Shown: in pieces, positions 50,034 through 60,916 of the stretch
Numbering within the stretch: position 1 is the stretch's first letter
Layout of the letters: every line of letters starts with the position of its first letter
Source of the DNA: Arachis hypogaea
Taxonomy: Eukaryota; Streptophyta; Magnoliopsida; Fabales; Fabaceae
Assembly: GCF_003086295.3 (NCBI RefSeq)
Contig: NC_092047.1
Location: forward strand, 113,829,323-113,893,322
DNA length: 64,000 nt
Direction: 5' to 3'
Program-made: the position numbers and the translations under genes
The notes under the pieces: generated by a model
What the model was told of the DNA's origin: nothing
Database searches by the model: none
What the model saw: only the letters and a program-made list of their open reading frames with translations

Positions 50034-50750
50034 TCATATATTGGTATTCTTTCTGCCTTCTTGCCCGATCTGTACCTCTTCAGTCTTTGTTCCGGGCTGT
50101 GACCGCAATTCTTCCTTAACTCGGATGCCTCCGAGTTCAATGGTGTTCACCTCCTTGCCTTTACCCCTCAGGTTTAGGCTTTCATTGTAACACTTTCTCG
50201 CCAGCTTCTGATCTCCCCTGATGGTTACAATTCTCTCTGGTGTTAGGAATTTCATGCAAAGATGGGGGGTAGATACCACTGCTCCAAGCCGATTTAGTGT
50301 CGTTCTACCTATCAAGGCATTATAGGCCGAGCCCACATCGACGACAATGAAATCGATGCTTAGAGTTTTGGATTTCATTCTCTTTCCAAAAGTGGTATGT
50401 AGGGGTATGAATCCCAGTTGTTTTATTGGTGTATCCCCCAGTCCGAAGAGGGTGTCAGGGTATCCCCTTAATTCCTTTTCATCTAATCACAACTTGTCAA
50501 AATCTGGTTTAAACAAGATGTCTGCTGAACTTCCCTGATCCACCAGGGTTCTGTGTAGATGAGCATTGGCGAGAATCATGGTAATTACCACCGAATCATC
50601 ATGTCCGGAAATAATACCCTGCCCGTCTCTTTTGGTGAAACAGATGGTTGGGAGGTCGGGTAGTTCACTCCCGACCTGGTAAACTTCCTTCATATGTCTT
50701 TTACGAGATGATTTGGTGAGTCCTCTGCCAGCAAACCCTCTCAAGATCAT
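50034..50750 (-). pseudogene. Aspartic protease region, active-site motif altered
   Basis: The piece at 50,750-50,487 ends in HRTLVDQGSSADILFKPDF. The retropepsin motif is normally Asp-Thr/Ser-Gly-Ser-Ser-Ala-Asp, but Gln replaces the Thr/Ser here. The second piece (50,378-50,034) has FIVVDVGSAYNALIGRTTLN, the following conserved flap/helix block. A stop and frame change lie between them. Confidence 0.75.
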
Positions 50751-50890
50751 ATGTATATGTTGTTCCGGGGTCTATGGTGGTGGGTCTCTCCTATCTTCCT
50801 CATCTCGCTTCCTCTTTCTATGATTGTCCGACCTTTCTATGAGAAATTTGTCAACCTGACCTTCCCTGGCCAGCTTTTCTATTACATTTT

Positions 50891-51692
50891 TTAAGTCGTA
50901 ACAATCATTGGTAGAGTGCCCATATAATTTGTGATATTCACAATATTCGCTACGACTCCCCCCCCTTTCTTGTTCTTGATAAGCCGAGGGGGAGGTAGCT
51001 TTTCAGTGTGGCAAATTTTTCTGTAAATGTCAACTAGGGAAACTCGTAGGGGAGTGTAAGAATGATATCTTCTGGGCCTTTCAGGCCCGACTTCCTCTTT
51101 CTTCTTGGGCTCCCTCTCCTTTTCCCTTGACGGATGAGGGTGTCCGGATCGCCAGCTCGGCTCCCGTAATCTGGCATTCTCCACCATGTTGATGTACTTT
51201 TCGGCTCTTTCTTGTACATCGCTCAAAGAAGTCGGATGCCTTTTTGAGATGGACTGAGAGAAGGGTCCTTCTCGAAGTCCATTTACTAGGCCCATGATTA
51301 CTGCTTTTGTGGGCAGATCTTGAATTTCCAAGCATGCTTTATTAAACCTCTCCATGTAATCTCTGAGGGGTTCTCTGATCTCCTGTTTTACTCCTGGTAG
51401 GCTAGGTGGATGCTTGACTTTATCTTTCTGGATTGAAAACCACATAAGGAACTTACGCAAGAGGTCTTCGAAGCTGGTGACCGACCTGGGGGGAGGCTAT
51501 CGAACCACTTCATCGCCGCCTTTGTCAAAGTCGTTGGAAAGGCTTTGCAGCGGGTAGCATCAGAGGCGTCAGTTAAATACATCCGACTCTTAAAGTTGCT
51601 AAGGTGGTGTTTCCGGTCGGTAGTCCCGTAGTACAGATCCATGTCAGGACTTTTGAAGTTCCTTGGAACTTTTGTCCTCATAATGCCTTCAC
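50891..51692 (-). pseudogene. gag (retrotrans_gag capsid region), 5'-truncated
   Basis: From the junction with the TIR element the frame reads VPRNFKSPDMDLYYGTTDRK, MYLTDASDATRCKAF and KWFDSLPPG, the usual start of plant gypsy capsid. A frame change near 51,460 leads to RDYMERFNKACLEIQDLPTK, then GLREGPFSQSI and a basic, Arg/Pro-rich tail. The region before 51,692 (matrix part, leader and primer-binding site) is not present. Confidence 0.8.
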
Positions 51693-52932
51693 CAAGATTG
51701 TGAAAATCGGACCGGTCATTGAACCGGTCAAATAACTGGTTCAATAGTTTAATGGTTTAACCGAGGTCGAACTATGGTTGAACCAGTTTAATTAAATATA
51801 CACTAAAATTATATAAAAGTTCAATACATAATTTTAAATATACCAAATTTTCCTTCCTCCAAAGGCTTCCTTTTTTCTAAATTAGTTGGCTAAGCTACAT
51901 GCAAAACTAAAGTTTCTTGATTTATTTTTATTAAAATTTCAAAACCAAATCAACAGATACTATGGGAAAAATAAAATTGCATATCTAACTGAAACAAAGT
52001 TCTCACGTTTCTACAGCCTTTTCAATATTCTTGATCATGACACCCTTAACTTCAGAGACCTTTTTCTGAACCTTGGCAAACTTGCTTATCTCCTCAGGGT
52101 GATCAATGCAGTACTGCATATGCTCTTTCAATTTCAGCCTGCACCATCCAAACAAAACAAAACAAAACAACACAATTTACACAAATTCAAACAAATCAAC
52201 TTCCATAATCAATTAATCTTAGAAAATAACAAACATATATTAACAAAATTTATCAATAAACAAAATCAAAATGCATAAAAATAACATAATGTTCTACAAT
52301 AAAAAATAACATTAACATATATTTTTATTGTATGAAACGAATTTAACTCGAAAAATTATTTTGTGATTGTATCTTCCAAATTTGAAAATCGGAAACTAAC
52401 AAAATTAAGCATCAACAAAATTAACTCAAACAAGCAGCAGCAATTCAGAATATTAATCCCACACACCCAGAATCACAAAATCATAAAATCAGTATTATAC
52501 TAACTCAGTAACTCAGAATAGTAAACCCAGCAACTCAGAATCACAGAATCAGTATTATTAAAAATAATTGAAAACAAGCAAAAATAAATTGACGTACCGA
52601 CAGCGAGGGAGAAAGGAAGTGACGGCGATGAGATCTTAGATTTTTAAGTGAGTGACGGATCGTCCATCTTCAACATAAACAATGTAGTGAAAAGGGAGGA
52701 AATCAGAATAAATAAAATTAACAAAAAAAAATGAAAAATCAATAACTTGTTCCACCCACAACAGTGGAAACAAATAAAAAACTAAAGTGAAAAAGGGAGG
52801 AAATCAGTGAAAATAAAGAAGAGCACGAAGAAGATGTTGAAGAACGGCGAAGATTATTGAAGAACTCACGGCGACGGTAAAGAGTCCACGGCGGCACAAG
52901 TACGTTCGCACTACGCATTGAGAGTGGTGCTC

Positions 52933-52992
<60 letters not shown>

Positions 52993-53310
52993 TCGGAGAC
53001 AGAGGCGTTTTGATAACGAGAAAGAGGCAGCCGACGACGGCATGGACAGAGGCGGGCTTTACGGTGAGAACAGAGTAGCGGTGGCTATTTGCTCTAATAG
53101 GGTTAGGGATTTCGCCATTTTGGTGAATACTAAGAGTGAGATAGAAGGGAGAGGGGATTGGGGGCTTTCAACGCGTTTTTTTTTTTCTTTTAAACCAAAA
53201 CGACGCCGTTTTATGCTGAATAGGAGAGCCGGACCTTCAAAAAACTAGGCCGGTTCAGTCGGTTCATCGGTTAACCACCAGTTCGACTAATTTTTTTGTC
53301 GATTTTTTGC
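51693..53310. mobile_element. TIR element with a VAMP72 gene fragment, inserted in gag/5' LTR region
   Basis: The left end, CAAGATTGTGAAAATCGGAC, continues with GGTTTAACC/GAACCGGTC words. The right end (about 53,240-53,310) has the inverse, with CCGGTTCAGTCGGTTCATCG and GGTTAACC. This is the same family as the 22,938-27,124 element. Inside are one R-SNARE exon, AT-rich DNA with many CAGAATCACAGAATCA-type words, and a (GA)n microsatellite of about 54 bases at 52,935-52,988. No transposase was seen and the target duplication could not be identified. On its right only a short LTR remnant remains, so insertion was accompanied or followed by deletion of the retrotransposon's 5' end. Confidence 0.65.
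52003..52138 (-). pseudogene. Captured exon of a VAMP72-type R-SNARE
   Basis: After a good acceptor (GGTGCAG) the exon reads [34 protein letters not shown] and NIEKAVET, then a stop. This is the junction of the longin and SNARE domains in plant VAMP72 proteins (the [23 protein letters not shown] signature), vesicle-fusion proteins of the secretory pathway. The longin start, the rest of the SNARE helix and the membrane anchor are absent. Confidence 0.82.
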
Positions 53311-53329
53311 AAGTCGGTTTTAGACGTTG

Positions 53330-53442
53330 ACGGAACTCGACTTCTTTGAGGAGGTCGAGTGAGCAGTAAAGATCAATCTTTAAATTGGGCCTTTTTAATT
53401 TACTTGGACTTGAACTATAGTATTGGTTATTGGATCATAACA
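53330..53442 (-). repeat. Remnant of the 5' LTR
   Basis: About 110 bases match the end of the 3' LTR (40,972-41,081), including GAGGAGGTCGAGTGAG, GGGCCTTTTT and the terminal TGTT on the minus strand. The rest of the LTR is missing. Substitutions between the two copies are frequent, so the element is old. Confidence 0.65.
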
Positions 53443-55207
53443 TTAATAGGTTTAATTATAAATTATTCAAAGTTTAAAGCTGTATTATTTTAATACTCAG
53501 TTTTGTACTTCTGGTAACAGATAGGTCAACTTGGTCAACAAACTTTTTGTTACATTATTGATTTCTGGATGTTTCTCTGATTTAGACATTACTTTTGCAC
53601 TTCAAGGAATGCTAGTGGCCTCGTGAGTAACAACACAAACATGGCCATGAGAAATTATTTATGCTAATTATTAAGTGACTTATAATTTATTTTTTATTTA
53701 ATATAGAAAAATTTTTTAAAAGTTTTTTAAAATATTATATCTTACTCATGGAATTTATTTTTATATAAAATTATTAATTTAAAATTATTAAATAATTTAA
53801 TTATATTTAACTAAATTATTAAATAATAATTTTTAACTAACAACTTTACATAAAAATAATTGTAAATAAATTTTTATCAAAAAGCTTTGTTGACATTGAA
53901 AAAAGAAAACCATGATAAAGAACTGGTTTAACTGCCAGGGGAAATTAAATTGATTAAATATTATATCTTTGATAATTGATTAATAAAAATGTGTTGTTAC
54001 AAGAATAAAAAAGCTTTGATCTGGCACAGGAGAAGGTGACCCATTAATGCAATTGGCATTATTATACTGTGCACAACGTGTAACATATTTTCAAGCAATC
54101 TAGCTTCAATTATTTTAGGAATTACCATAAATTTTAGAGAATAATTTTAAAAATAAATTTGAGTAATTATTAATTTTAAAATTTATTTTAAAATTTAAGT
54201 ATAAATTTAGAAATTACTTTAAAATTTAACTCTATAAAAATCGATGTTAATTGATACTTAATATAAATTATAAAATTAAATAATAAGAGTTTGAGTGTTA
54301 ATTGAAAACCAAATTAAAAAATAAAAGACATAAACTAAATATCGATGCAGTACAAAATTACGACGGATACATAATTTTTTATATAAATGCATTTTGGAAA
54401 TTTGTTTTTTAAAAATATTATATGCACTTAAAACTAGTTATCAGGTTAGTTAGTATTTTTGGATACAAATATATATTATTTTATTATGATAATATTATAT
54501 GATCAGTAGATATTATTATTATTATATTTAGTCCATATTTGATCAGTAATAATTTATAATCATATTTATTAGAATTTTACATATAAAAAAATATATAATT
54601 TATATTTATATTTATCAAAATTTATACACATAAATTAATATAGTTTGTACTCATATTTTTTAAAATTTATACACATAAATTAATAAAATTTATTTGTTAA
54701 AGATAATTTAATATTTGTATTGGTCAAATTATGACTAAAAATACTAAAATTTACTGATTTCTAAAAGTTTTTTGTTTATTATTTATAATTTATATTTTAT
54801 ATTTTATTATGTATTTTATAAAATATAATGATTAATTTAATAAATAACTTTTTTTTTGTTTATTTTACAGGTAACGTAGTTATTATTTTTTTTCCATCAT
54901 GCCATTCCTCAAACAAATATGTTGGTAATTGTGTCCTTAGTGCCTAGTGGTAACTCCACTCAAGAAAATTTAGTAAATTCAATAGAATCTATGGCTCTGT
55001 CAAGAACAGTAGCTAATAAAAAAAGGCTGCCCCAACTACTATAAAGTACTCAGATAACATTAATGTCTTCTAAGAAGTAATTATAATAAAAGAAAAAAAA
55101 GTGTGGACTAGTTACATTGCAATATATAGAAAACAATATATATTTCATAGTTGAGTTCAGATAACTAAAAAGAAAGTGTTCTTTTATCTTTGTGGTTGTG
55201 TGTGTCT
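53443..55207. other. AT-rich intergenic DNA upstream of the PhzF-like gene
   Basis: Mostly A/T runs, with repeated words such as TTTATACACATAAATTAATA near 54,620-54,690. No ORF or recognisable element end was seen. The last few hundred bases presumably hold the promoter of the PhzF-like gene. Confidence 0.5.
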
Positions 55208-58200
55208 ATGGCAAAGAAACCTGTCAAATATTCAGTGGTAAGTTGTTATTCTATGATGAAATGTGTCAAACATTTTAAGGTATGTTTTCTTAGGGTGTGT
55301 TTGGTATGCAGGTGAATGCATTCACTGATTCAGCATTCAAAGGGAACCCTGCAGCTGTGTGTTTCTTAGAAGAAGAGAAGGAACAAAAATGGTTGCAATC
55401 TGTGGCTGCTGAGTTCAATGTCCCTGTCACATGTTACTTAACAAGAATTGTTTCACATTCCAATGGAACCATTCATCACTTTCCTCGTTTTAATCTCAGA
55501 TGGTTCACTCATGTTACTGAGGTAAGAATTTCTGTAATAATGCTGCATGGTTTGTAGTGATTTTTGGAGTAAGCAGTGAAAATGATTCTTCAAATTTTTT
55601 TATCTGTTAGTTAAATTAGTATTTTATATATTTATTCAATCAAATTAGTACATTATGTTTTTCAGCATCATCAATCATGTTTGTTTCTACTCGATTTTCC
55701 TTCCACATTCCATTAGTTCTACAAATTAGGAAGAGGTTTTCTTCTAAGTTGTGACGGTTTTAAACACCCACTAAATATTTTTGTAGTTTAAAAATTTGAT
55801 TTATTTGTTGGTATTTGTTTGTTTCTTCATTACTACTCTTCTTGTTATCATTTTTCCCACCATTCATACTCGCTATAGAAGAGACTGAACAACCTTTTTT
55901 TTTTTTTTCTTATTATATGACATTGATTTATTTTTTCATTTTGATTTTTGTTTGATTAGAGTGTGGTGGTTTTAAAAACTACATTTTGGAAAATTGAAGC
56001 AATGTAATTTTGTGAGGGTTTTAAATTTCTTCTAAAATCGAATTGCAGATTTGTGGGAGTTTAAAATCCAAGAATAGATTTAAGATGTAACCTTATCAAG
56101 TAAGGATAGACGTGATTCACATTGAAAATTTTAGAAAATTAAATTTGGAAAACTAATTTGATTAATGTTAATACTTATGTAATGTTGAATTTATATGAGG
56201 TTAATAACTAATCGTTATTAGATAATAATTTAATTAAATATATTAAATTATTATTACCATATATTAAATTATTATTACCATTTTTAACTATTAATTTTAT
56301 ATAAAAATAACTGCAGGTAGATTTTTATTTGAGTAAAGGATATTTTCGTTCTTGATCTTTTTTTTTCGGACATTTCGTCCTCAAGCAATGGAAAATACAT
56401 TAAAGCCTCTGACCCTTGAAAAACGTGAACATTTATGTCCTTCTGTTGAATTCAGCCGTTTGCACTGGACGGAAAAGGCTGAGCTAGCAGAGGTGGCACG
56501 TAACAGAGGCCAGGTGGCATGGAGCATTTCGTAATAGGACGTATAAGTCCCTGGAGACAGAGCATTTCGTAACAGGACGTATAAGTCCCTCGAGACGAAA
56601 ACGACGCCGTTTCGTCTCCTCTCCCATCTGCCCTTTTCTTCTTCCTTCGTCCCTTTTCCCTTCCATTCTTCTTCCTCAGCCCGTACCTCCATCACCGCCG
56701 CGCCTCTGTCAGCCACCATCAACGCCGGCGACCTCCTCTTTCTTCTCTTTTCACGTCTTCTTCCCTTTATCACTCCCTTACTCCCATTAGTCTCTCTCTC
56801 TTGCCAGCCTTCACCAAAGGTCAATTTGTCAAAAAACATTCCATGTGTCGAGGGATATACCTCAAAAAGTAGTTATAGTTCTCTATCACTATCTAGTTGT
56901 TGTGCTTGTGCATTTGTTGCTGCCTTATCAGCTTCTTCCAAAACAAAGTTCTTCAATGAATCAACATCCCTTGAACCTGGCAATTCAAAAAACATGTAAA
57001 CTTAAAATTCGATCTATTAATGCTCCCTCAAACGTTGGTTAATACATGGGGTGAGAGTGCAATGGGAAATAGATAATACATGCATCCAGCAAGTAAAACA
57101 AATAAATAATTAAGTAGATAAATTAGTTAATAATTGATGGTGAAAAAAGCCATGATGTTTTTCATTGAGTTAAAGAATACCTTTCTTCATTCATGGCTGC
57201 TTAGATAATTAGATAAAGCAGTAAAGAATCACACATAAATTATATCCAATAATCCAAGACCATTCAAAAATATTTTTCTCCATTCACGCACTTGTGTCTT
57301 AACAGTGTTGATACTCAATTAACTGTCAAATGCAATTCAGAATTTTACAAGAACAAAATATATCAATCATTGAACTCATAAATGTAGAAGTAGAGTGCAG
57401 AGTAGACTCAAACATAGCATGAGATTTTAAGAAACATGCGACACTACATTATAAGCATATGCCACAAAGCTCCTTTGATGATCACCGCAATCCACTTCCC
57501 CAATCTCTATTTCATCAGTTCCTTCAATTGCTTTTCCCAAATCATCCCACAACGTCCCCAAGTTCTTACTGTAATAATAACCATCATCATTTTACAGCTT
57601 AGAAATCACTCTTAGCTCAACAATATAAAAGCAGTTAAGAGAATGAATGAATCAATTACCAATGCTTGCACCAGGGAACGCAGAACTTGACAAACCAAGC
57701 AGTGTCCTTCTCCTTGATCTATGAAGGGAGAAAAGTTAAAAACATTCCATGTGAATCTCATTGAAATTTTCACTCCCAATCAGAAGAAAAGTAGTATCCC
57801 AAAGGTCAATTTCAACGGTTTTCTCGCAAAACAAACAAAAGGGAAAAAGAGTTCACCTTTACAATTATGCAAATTGAGGACCCTCAAGCATGTGAAACCA
57901 TTGGCAATGACGTCGAGGTCGGAATCGGTGACGCTGGGATAGAACGACGGCGAAACGGACTGGGCAAGGTCCAATTCGAGCAAGCATGTGAAACCATCGC
58001 CAGGATCGAACGAAGCTCGTCGTCAGTGAGAGTGTCATTTATGCAGAGGTTCAAGGATCCCAATCCGACACTGTTCATTATTGTTGGTGCGGAGGAAAAC
58101 CCTAACCCCTCGAGATTTGAGACTGATTTTTGCAGAGAGGCGGCGGCGCGGCGGTAGTGGGTCGCCGAGAAGGTTGTCGTGGACGAATGGTGGGTGGAAG

Positions 58201-60444
58201 GAGGGTGAGGAGAGAGAGACTAATGGGAGTAAGGGAGTGAGAAAGGGAAGAAGACGCGAAAAGAGAGGAAGGAGGAGGTCGCCGGCGTTGATGGTGGTTG
58301 ACGGAGGCGTGGCTGTGCGGCGGTGATGGAGGCAGGGGCTGAGGAAGAAGAATGGAAGGGAAAAGGGACGAAGGAAGAAGAAAAGGGCAGATGGGGGAGG
58401 AGACGAAACGGCGTCGTTTTCGTCTCGAGGGACTTATACGTCCTGTTACGAAATGCTCCGTCTCCAGGGACTTATACGTCCTGTTACGAAATGCTCCGTC
58501 TCCAGGGACTTATACGTCCTGTTACGAAATGTTCCATGCCATCTAGGCTCCGTTATGTGCCACCTCAGCGCCACTTCTGCCAGCTCAGTCTTTTCCGTCC
58601 AGTGCAAACGGCTGAATTCAATGGAAGGACATAAATGTCCACGTTTTTCAGGAGTCAGGGACTTTAATGTATTTTTCATTGTTTGAGGACGAAAATGTCC
58701 GCAAAAAAAAGATCAGGGACGAAAATGTCCTTTACTCTTTTTATTTTTTACTAAATAGTAAAATTTGAAAGACTATTTTGGGTTTTCATCTATTTGTCTG
58801 ACTCCCATAAATTAATTAGCAGTAAGTAGATGGAGCTGAGTTTGGACAGGACAGTGTTACGTTTCATAAGAGTGTCAGGTGTACTATTATATACTAGTTT
58901 ATACTAAAATAATTTAATTATAAAATTAAAAATAGTATAAAGATCTAATTAAAAAAATATATAAGAATCTAATTATAAATTTGATAAAATTATAAAAATT
59001 AATAAAATAATTAAATTAAATAAAAAATAATATATTCTAAATTTATAAAAAAATGGTTTAAATTGGATTCTAATAATCATTCCACAACAGTATTGTGTGT
59101 GTGTGTTTTTCACCAAATTTGTAATATGGAGTTTATATAACTAAATGCAGGTTAATATTTGTGCCCATGCAACATTAGCAGCAGCACACACACTATTTTC
59201 ATCTGGTTTGGTTGATTGCAATAATGTCATTGAATTTGTTACACACTCTGGAATATTAAGTGCCAAAAGGATCCAAGCCATGTTGCAAAATGGTTCAAAG
59301 AAAGACAATGGATTTTATATTGAATTGGATTTTCCTGCTTACCCTATTACAGAGCCAAACCTTGATGAAACTTCACAGATTTATGAAGCATTGAATTATT
59401 GTGCCTCCATAATTGATATAAAGAGGACACAAATTACGGATGACTTACTTGTAAGTTGTAATTATTTTTTAATATAATGGTTTAATTACTCTGTTGGTCT
59501 CTTTAGTTTTACTAAATTTTTAATTAGGTTTCTATACTTTTTTTTTTCTTTTTAATTGGTCCCTACATTACTTTTAATTTTGTAATTAGGTATTTTTGAT
59601 ATAAAAAATATTAAAATTAACAAAATATTTCTTCCGAAATACATACAGTCAAAGATCTAACTAAGTTTTTAATTATGAATATCTTCAATTTACGAAAAAA
59701 TATTCAAAATTCTAATATTTTTTATATTTGGAATGACCTAATTATAAAATTAACAATATAAAGACCCAATTGAAAGGAAAAAAGTATAGAAATCTAATTG
59801 AAAATTTAAAAAATTATAGGAACTAAGGGAGTAATTAAACCTATAATATTATTATTTGTCTATTAAACATAAGACACGATATTGAAGGAAACAAATTTTG
59901 TAGCTTATGATTTGTTTGTGTTAGGTTGTAGTGTCATCAGGAGAAGCTGTAAGAAAAGTTGAACCGAAATTCGATGCAATATCCAAAATTCCTGGAAGGG
60001 GAGTAATTGTTTCAGGGATTGCTTCTCCAAGTTCCGGATTCGATTTTTACAGTCGATTTTTCTGTCCAAAAGATGGAGTCAATGAGGTAAAGATACTATG
60101 ACTGCATTGTTTGTCTAATTCAGAAACATAACATAATAGTAAATGATTATTAGTAGTGTTTGGTATTTAATTAAGGATCCTGTATGTGGAACTGCACATT
60201 GTGGGTTGGCATCATATTGGAGCAAGAAGCTAGGCAAGTGTGATTTCAATGCTTATCAGGTACTACTATTCTCTAATTTGATCTTATTAATTGTTAGAAC
60301 AATAGAAGATGCTTTTGAAAGTGTTGATTTGAGCAGGCATCAGAAAGAGGAGGAATTCTCAACATTCATATTGATGCCAAGAATCAAAGAGTGCTTTTGC
60401 GTGGAAAAGCTGTCACTGTTATGGAAGGCTGTCTTCTTGTCTAG
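55208..60444 (+). CDS. PhzF-family (phenazine biosynthesis-like) isomerase-fold protein
   Basis: Six exons join in frame to 297 residues: 55,208-55,237, 55,312-55,521, 59,151-59,450, 59,925-60,086, 60,176-60,259 and 60,337-60,444. The fold's start, VNAFTDSAFKGNPAAVCFLE (residues 11-30), is clear. So are NICAHATLAAAHTLFSSG (82-99, with His86) and NEDPVCGTAHCGLASYW (233-249, with Asp235), and the C-terminus ends normally in Gly-Cys-Leu-Leu-Val. The family has a catalytic Glu in an Asn-x-Ser-Glu-Thr motif; here the block reads EFNVPVTCYLTR, so Val49 stands in its place. CGHATLA is also changed to CAHATLA. The metabolic role of plant members is not firmly known. Intron 2 (3.6 kb) holds a Pack-MULE. 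The start ATG is in a tiny 30-base first exon, as is usual for this group. Confidence 0.92.
56873..57718 (-). pseudogene. Captured PDIL5-1-like protein disulfide isomerase fragments
   Basis: Three exon-like pieces keep splice sites. 57,718-57,660 reads IKEKDTAWFVKFCVPWCKH with the thioredoxin CxxC (Cys-Val-Pro-Trp-Cys). 57,568-57,486 reads KNLGTLWDDLGKAIEGTDEI then EIGEVDCG. The last one, from about 57,000 to the stop at 56,873, reads RDVDSLKNFVLEEADKAA and ends Asp-Arg-Glu-Leu. Together these are the start and end of the single-thioredoxin-domain plant PDI family, an ER oxidoreductase. The central exons are missing; intron DNA fills the gap. The first exon with the signal peptide is also absent. 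Confidence 0.82.
57857..58078 (-). pseudogene. Captured F-box/LRR-repeat gene fragment
   Basis: The first part reads GSLNLCINDTLTDDELRSIL. After a frame change the second reads LLELDLAQSVSPSFYPSVTD, SDLDVIANGFTCLRVLNLHN and CK, ending at a GTGAAC donor (57,856). These are leucine-rich repeats of the SKP2-like type, in which each repeat ends CLRVLNLxxCK. The parent would be a substrate-binding subunit of an SCF ligase. The F-box itself is not in the fragment. The gene family is different from the F-box genes in the tandem array. Confidence 0.7.
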
Positions 60445-60916
60445 TCTTGTTCCTACTTCCTAGCTGCAACTGCTTCATGTTTTGTATCAATATATATATA
60501 TCCATGAAAAAATGGTTACAATTAATTTTAAATTAGGTTTAGAATTTTATTTGTCATTTTATTATGGTTGAGTTGCCTTTTTATGACTTTAAGGTCACAG
60601 GTTCTAGCCACTGATGTAATTATCAAGTTAAGCTGCGTATATTATATTCTTTGGGTATGGTCATTTCTTGAATCCTATTTTAACGCAGAATGCTTGTGTA
60701 CTAGACAACTTTGTCCTTTTTATTATGTAATCATGATGGAATTTGAGGGATGAGAGTGAGCAGTGTTATTGAGAAGAAGAATAACAGAATATAGTTATAG
60801 TAAGTTTATTACTTAAACTTAAGTTAGTGCTCTACTCAGATCAGCTAATTCCTTTTCAACGTTGGCCTCACTTGTAAATTTCATGCTTATTCTATTGAAA
60901 TCAGTTATAATTATTA

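Larger units (their letters stand above)
40536..53442 (-). mobile_element. Ty3/gypsy LTR retrotransposon, decayed, with nested insertions
   Basis: In minus-strand order the element has a remnant of the 5' LTR (about 53,330-53,442), gag (51,690-50,890), protease (about 50,750-50,040), reverse transcriptase (about 49,600-48,790), RNase H (48,730-48,120), integrase (48,110-48,020 plus 45,660-44,614), an antisense additional ORF (41,799-43,733), and the 3' LTR (40,536-41,081). The protease-RT-RNase H-integrase order defines Ty3/gypsy; an antisense extra ORF next to the 3' LTR is known from the Tat/Retand-type lineage. It is broken by two TIR elements and many frameshifts. The flanks (TTGTA and TTAAT) do not match as a target duplication. 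Confidence 0.85.
56331..58737. mobile_element. Pack-MULE with long TIRs in intron 2 of the PhzF-like gene
   Basis: The terminal repeats begin GAGTAAAGGA(T/C)ATTTTCGT and are inverted copies over about 470-530 bases (56,331-56,803 and about 58,208-58,737). A perfect 9-bp target duplication, TTTTTATTT, flanks it at 56,322-56,330 and 58,738-58,746. A ~37-base unit (GGGACTTATACGTCCTGTTACG) is repeated three times in the right TIR and about twice in the left. The interior holds fragments of two unrelated genes, both antisense to the host gene. No transposase was seen. Confidence 0.92.

Noticed and set aside
52804..53043. ORF with a Ser-Leu repeat
   Set aside because: It is caused by the (GA)n microsatellite at 52,935-52,988.
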